Positions 58,804 to 64,000 of a stretch of 64,000 nucleotides of DNA are shown piece by piece (within the stretch, counting starts at the first letter, position 1; each line of letters starts with the position of its first letter). The position numbers were made by a program, and so were the translations under genes. The notes below the pieces were generated by a model. That model worked only from the letters and a program-made list of their open reading frames with translations. It was not told the DNA's origin and did no database searches. The stretch comes from Desarmillaria ectypa (Eukaryota; Basidiomycota; Agaricomycetes; Agaricales; Physalacriaceae): NCBI GenBank assembly GCA_030407005.1, contig JAUDYN010000003.1:1798001-1862000 (forward strand). Reading direction: 5' to 3'.

Positions 58804-61800
58804 ATGGCATGTCTGCGCCTTTTTGTCACTCTTGCATTCTCCTCTCTTGTAACCCTTGCTGTCACCCAGCAGCAAGTTTTTCAACAATACGACGGAATTG
58901 GGTGGTAGGTAGCCGCTTTTCAAGTCATCAACACCTAACACGGCATTGCACAGGACTGGGCCAGCCACCTGCGACGTTAGTAGTCCGCCTTGTGTCGTGC
59001 TCAATGACGGTAAGGCCATCATGAGGTGATTACAATGACCTTTCATTAAACTTCGCATGCACCATAGACTCCTATCAGTACCTGCCCTCGTCGTCGACAT
59101 CCACAGCCGCTTCGACTAGTACTGCGACTACAACAAGCACCTCTTCAGCTTCTATCCCTAAAGGTGTGTTCTGTGTAGGCGTTAAGATGATAAAATCATG
59201 ACGATGTTCGGCGGCAGCTAACAATATGTCGCCAGAATGGCAAGCTGCCTACAAAAAGGTCGCCTTGTTCGTTGATGGTTACATCGCTTCTGTTATTGAC
59301 ATTGTTGTGGTAGGCTGAGGCATCAGTGGCAAAACTGTCATTGGAGGAGAAGGTTGATTTAGCCACAGGTGCATTTTTTTCAATTCGTAGTTCTGCTCCT
59401 CAGATAACTTGACTACATGTTTACAGGTGTTGGTTGGATGAACGGTGAATTATCTTGTTACACTGGAGTTTCTCACGGTCAAACTGACAAAATAATGCTA
59501 GGAAACTGTGTTGGGAATACGCCAGCAATACCTAGTATCTCGTTCCCGGGCCTCTGTCTGGAAGGCTAGTGAAGAGGATGCCTTTGCATTCCAGTCTCTT
59601 ATTATTACATCCACTACAGATTCTCCCCTGGGTGTTCGTTTCGCCGACAAAGTTTCCGCTTTCCCGGCGTAAGTGTTGAAGATTTGCTGGTGGGAACAAT
59701 CAGTTAACGCACTGTAGCGCAATTAATGCAGCAGCCACATTCAATCGTACTCTAATACGACAACGTGGCGTAGCAATGGGGCAAGAATTCCGTGGTAAAG
59801 GTATACATGTTGTTTTAGGGCCTATGATGAACACTATGCGTGCTCCAGCCGCCGGTCGAAATTGGGAGGGGTACGTCCAATGGCACAAAAAATTCGCCTT
59901 AGTCCAGATGCTAACCAATTGCCATTACTTAGATTCGGAGGTGATCCCTACCTGTCTGGAGAGGGTGCGTACGAAACTGTCATGGGAATACAATCAACTG
60001 GTGTACAAGGTAAATCCATCCTCGTTCTTTTCGCAAGCTTAGCTCATTAAGTTGGAAGCCAATGCGAAGCATTATATCAACAACGAGCAAGAACACTTCC
60101 GAGATGCCAGCTCCTCAGAAGTAGATGATAGGTAAACCTTTGGTTCTTTTGTGGCGATAACGCTGACTGCTAGACCAGGACTGTACGACCTGATCTCTAG
60201 CTCTGTGGAAATATACTGACTAGACATTATGAAGCAACACGAGATATATGCTCACCCTGTGCGTGTCTTCCTGTAAAGGCACACCAAAATGCTAACTAGT
60301 TTCATTAAAGTTTCTCCGTTCCGTGCAAGCGAATGTTGCCTCAGTTATGTGCAGCTATAGTTGAGTTCATGCCATCGCTGTAAAGACAGAGTTTCTGACC
60401 GCTCTTGCTTCTAGATCAGAGTGAGTAACTTTCTCCATTAATTAGTTATATACTGATGCCTCCCTAGTCAACGGGAGCTTTGCCTGTGAAAACGACAAGA
60501 CGCTGAATGGTATATTGAAAACAGAGTTCGGTTTTCCAGGCTGTGAGTTCTTCAATCTTAGTGGTCCTTTGTTGCTATTTCGGATTGCTAATAAAATCTT
60601 CAGACGTCATGTCAGGTATTTCGTTATCTTACAAGACATCCCAACTCCCAATCACCATCTGACGATTTCCTAGACTGGCAAGCGACACATTCTACAGGGT
60701 CGATTAATTTCGGACTGGACGTGAGTCCTATTTTTGTATGGCTTGATTCTGGACTGAAGTCTTTGCTCTCGAGATGACCATGCCTGGTGATACCTTCTTT
60801 GGCTCAGGGATATCGTGAGTTTCCAGAGCCGTTCTCTATGATATTGTTTAATCCAAAGCATGATATGAAGGTATTTTGGTCCTGCACTGGTAAGCGCGGT
60901 AAACCAAGGTACTGTGCCAGAAGCTCGGATCGACGTAGGTCTTATTATTTTCTTTGCCCTTGGTTTGACGACTCAGTGGAATGTAAGGATATGGCAACGC
61001 GCATTCTAGCTGCATGGTAGACATTCTCATCCAGCGTTTGACATAAAACTTATAAATTTTCAACAGGTACCTTCTTGGACAAGATTCTGGATATCCAGAT
61101 GTCAACTTCGACGCTTGGGATAAAAACGTACCGGTCAACACTCATGTCGACGTCCAGGGCGACCACAAGAAGTTGAGAACATACTTTATACCTAGAAGTA
61201 TTATGGCTGACACATGGACAGTGTCATTCGTGCGATTGGTCAAGCTTCGACCGTTTTACTCAAGAATTCGCAGAGAGCACTTCCGTTGAGTGCTCCTCGT
61301 ACTTTAGCAATCATTGGAAGTGGCGCTCGCAATAGTACACTGGGACCTAATGGGTGAGCATACATCCCATGTTTATGACTAATTGAATGATGACTGACAG
61401 TGCATAGATACTCGGATCGTGGAGGAAACGATGGCGTGCTAGCGATGGGTAGGTATTTCACTAGTCTGTATTACTATGGTTTTGATATTCAAGGGACGAT
61501 TGTCAATAGGATGGGGAAGTGGTACCACAGATTTCCCATATCTCATAGCTGTGAGTGTTCACTTCCTATCTTCCCGTCTGACGCTCATGCGGTGGACGAT
61601 TCATACGCAGCCATTGGACGCACTCACCGCGAAGGCTTCTGCTGATGGAACGAAGGTATCCTCCTCAACGAGTGACACTGATCTTGACGCGGCAGCCAAT
61701 GCGGCAGCTGGAAAGGACGTTGCCATTGTATTCATAACTGGTGAGTCACTGACATGGAAGATATTGATGACGACTTGAACAGATAACTGAAACTCTTTAA

Positions 61801-63012
61801 CTAATTAGCTGATTCTGGAGAGGGGTACATTACAGTGGAAGGTCAGCAACAGATCTATTGGTCGTTTCCAGCGCACTGACCTATCCTAAAGGCAATTTTG
61901 GGGACCGAAATGATCTTCTTGCTTGGCATGGCGGAGTAAGTGGCTGGTTGTGTCGTGGTACATCGTATGTGACACTCGGAAAATATCACAGGATGCACTG
62001 GTGCAAAAGGTAGCAAGCGTCAATCCTAACACTATAGTAGCAGTAAATAGCGTTGGTCCTATCACGATGGAAAATTGGATCGACAACGAGAATGGTACGC
62101 AGTTCTTCCCTACAGCGATATCATTCAAGTCGGTCTAACATCACACATTCTCTAGTGACCGCAGTGGTAAGCTTTACTGTTTCTCATTCGTACGAGGACT
62201 AAAAAAGCAAAGGTCTGGAGCGGACTTCCCGGGCAAGAGGCTGGCAATGCTGTAACTGATGTTCTTTACGGTGTCTATAACCCAAGGTTGGTCGTATTTC
62301 ACTGCTCAACCGGACTATACATTTATATTGCCTTTAGCGGTCGTCTTCCGTATACGATCGCCCGTAGCGCCAGCGACTACCCGGCAGCGGTTATCTACAG
62401 TTCCAGTTCTTCAATCCTTGATATCCCATACAACGAGGGGCTCTTCGTTGATTATCGCCACTTTGATGCGCAAGGAATCAAACCTCGGTTCGAGTTCGGT
62501 TTTGGGCTGTCGTACACCACCTTTGAATACTCTCATCTATCCATCTCCGGATCTACTGTGGGGAATATCCTTAGTGGGCCCGGTTCCTCTATTGATCCTT
62601 CGTAAGTTTTTCTCTACTCCGTTATCTTTTGGACATTTTTTTCAAGGCGTAAAGGCTACACGAATGCGTGGTAAAGGTCAGATTCACTCTCAAGAATGTT
62701 GGTAAAGTAGCGGGACATGAGGTATGAGTTCGATTACAGACTCGTATAAGCTCAACATAATTGTTTCAGATCCCTCAATTGTATATTTCGCTACCTCCCT
62801 CTGCAAATTCTCCGCCGCAGGGTTTGAAAGGGTTTGACAGCGTTTATCTTGAACCTGGAGAAAGCACGAGTGTTACGATGGAACTTTCGAGATACTCATT
62901 TGCCATCTGGGATGTGAAAGCCCAAAAATGGAGTATCCCGTCAGGAACCTCGAAGATATCTGTAGGAAGTAGTAGTAGGAATATTCGACTGACTGGTACT
63001 TTGCAGTTGTAG
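58804..63012 (+). CDS. GH3 beta-glucosidase with degenerate N-terminal CBM1, secreted
   Basis: Hydrolyses cellobiose and short beta-glucans outside the cell. The signal peptide [21 protein letters not shown] is followed by a CBM1-like module ([25 protein letters not shown]) and a Ser/Thr linker. The GH3 N domain has [18 protein letters not shown], then [41 protein letters not shown] and the nucleophile segment YVMSDWQATHS. The C domain ([21 protein letters not shown]) and the FnIII-like end ([15 protein letters not shown]) are complete. At least 20 introns cut it, with exons of 4 nt (60179-60182), 6 nt (60416-60421) and 12 nt (60604-60615). One intron (59565-59619) starts with GC. The frame is open once these are used, so it is probably functional. 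Confidence 0.88.
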
Positions 63013-63164
63013 TTTAAGCTAAAAACGGAGCAAATGATATGATGACGTCATGTATACTTGTTTTGATCGAGACATTCCGACCAAATTGCAGCTTTTACTT
63101 GGAGCCTTGACCGACACATTTTTCAGTGTTCATCGTTTCTTCTAGTAAATCCCGTGTTCACAAA

Positions 63165-64000
63165 ATGGCTACTGTCCATCACTCTCCCAACCCGCCCATT
63201 GTGTACTCTTTCCCATCCGTCGACAAACTCATCGGCTCATTCGCAGAGTTCATCATCAAGGCTCAGAGGGAATCCATTGACAAGAAGGGGAAATTTACCA
63301 TCGCTTTGTCCGGTGGATCCCTACCAAACGTATTGAAGGGGTTAATTGGAAAGTCAGGCGTAAAATGGGACAAATGGTCAGTCTACGTAGGCTTATCACG
63401 CATACATATATGTAGCTGATCCGAGATTAGGCAGGTCTTTTATGCCGACGAGCGCGTCGTTCCTCTTGACGATCCTGATTCAAATCATCTTGCGTGCACC
63501 GAAATACTGTTCTCGAAGGTCCCCATTCCTGCCCACCACATCCATACTCTCGACCCTTCCCTTCTCGACGACCTCGAGGAGCTTTCCGACGCGTATGAGA
63601 AAGAACTCATCAAGGAATTTGCCCGGGGAGATTCCGCCCGTTTCCCTGTATTCGACCTCATTCTTCTCGGTATGGGTCCAGATGGACACACGGTGTCGTT
63701 GTTCCCCGGCCACGAGCTGTTGGCGGAGGAGGATCGCTGGGTGGCATATCTAGAGGACTCGCCAAAACCACCTGCCAAACGAATCACATTCACCTATCCC
63801 GTCATCAATCACGCCGCAAGGGTTGCCTTCTTTGCTACCGGAGAAGGGAAGATTGATATCCTGAACAGGGTCCTGGACAAACCGGAGGAAGGTTTGCCGG
63901 CTTCGCGTGTCAAACCGGTATATCCAGGACATCTTTACTGGTTCATCGATGACTTGGTGGCGGCCAAGTTGGAATATCCAAAGACTGCTTTTAAACTTTA
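63165..64000 (+). CDS. 6-phosphogluconolactonase, cut at window end
   Basis: Second oxidative pentose phosphate enzyme, hydrolysing 6-phosphogluconolactone. Exons 63165-63376 and 63431 onward. [16 protein letters not shown] starts the protein; [52 protein letters not shown] and [17 protein letters not shown] are the family blocks. The frame ends KTAFKL then TA at the last bases, so only the final base of the stop is missing and about 259 residues are present. Its next-step partner 6PGD lies about 8 kb upstream on the other strand. Confidence 0.94.

Noticed and set aside
58804..63012. Beta-glucosidase gene first looked broken by many stops and frame changes
   Set aside because: All breaks disappear when short introns, one GC donor and three micro-exons are accepted, and every conserved GH3 block is then in one frame. 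It was kept as an intact gene.

Overview
The window is nuclear DNA of a filamentous basidiomycete, most likely an Agaricomycete. Genes are dense and cut by many 45-65 nt introns with GT(A/G)NGT donors and short branch-to-acceptor distances. The gene content is fungal, including tandem LPMO-like X325/BIM1-type GPI-anchored proteins, a GH3 beta-glucosidase carrying a CBM1-like module, MPH1, URB2 and an Osh protein. About 33 protein genes were found; no rRNA, tRNA or CRISPR was seen. Exon boundaries were worked out by hand from reading frames and splice sites. For most genes the exon lengths sum to a clean open frame of the length expected for the family.

Layout. 0-10 kb: UTP4 (5' end only), TIM10, a small zinc-finger protein, threonine aldolase, URB2 and an RWD-RBR ubiquitin ligase. 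10-17 kb: a multi-KH RNA-binding protein, V-ATPase subunit C and a 3-mercaptopyruvate sulfurtransferase. 17-21.6 kb: a small unknown gene, a tandem pair of X325/BIM1-like surface proteins and a mitochondrial single-domain rhodanese. 21.7-33 kb: a chromodomain protein of unknown type, proteasome beta-3, a G-patch/zinc-finger protein, the BET protein BDF1, a WDR70 homologue and an unknown gene. 33-36.3 kb: frataxin, then a gene-poor stretch with inverted and direct repeats and a truncated trypsin-like gene. 36.3-50.4 kb: MPH1 helicase, an RBM26/27-like protein, YPT7 and ATG16 (divergent), a PUB1-like triple-RRM protein and prohibitin 1. 50.5-64 kb: an ASNSD1-like amidotransferase, 6-phosphogluconate dehydrogenase, an Osh-type oxysterol-binding protein, the GH3 beta-glucosidase and 6-phosphogluconolactonase, the last cut one base before the end of its stop codon.

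Most genes are housekeeping and many lie head to head across 110-500 bp shared promoters (UTP4/TIM10, URB2/RBR ligase, VMA5/sulfurtransferase, YPT7/ATG16, GND1/OSH). Several neighbours share a process: YPT7 and ATG16 (autophagy and vacuole fusion), BDF1 and the chromodomain gene (chromatin), UTP4 and URB2 (ribosome biogenesis), 6PGD and 6PGL (oxidative pentose phosphate steps).

The most unusual feature is the splicing code. At least ten introns start with GC instead of GT, four of them in prohibitin 1. The two X325 paralogues have exchanged GT and GC donors at matching introns. The window also holds very small exons: 4, 6 and 12 nt in the GH3 gene, an ATG-only first exon in proteasome beta-3, and 9, 15 and 23 nt exons elsewhere. 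No classical mobile element, resistance or secondary-metabolite cluster was found.
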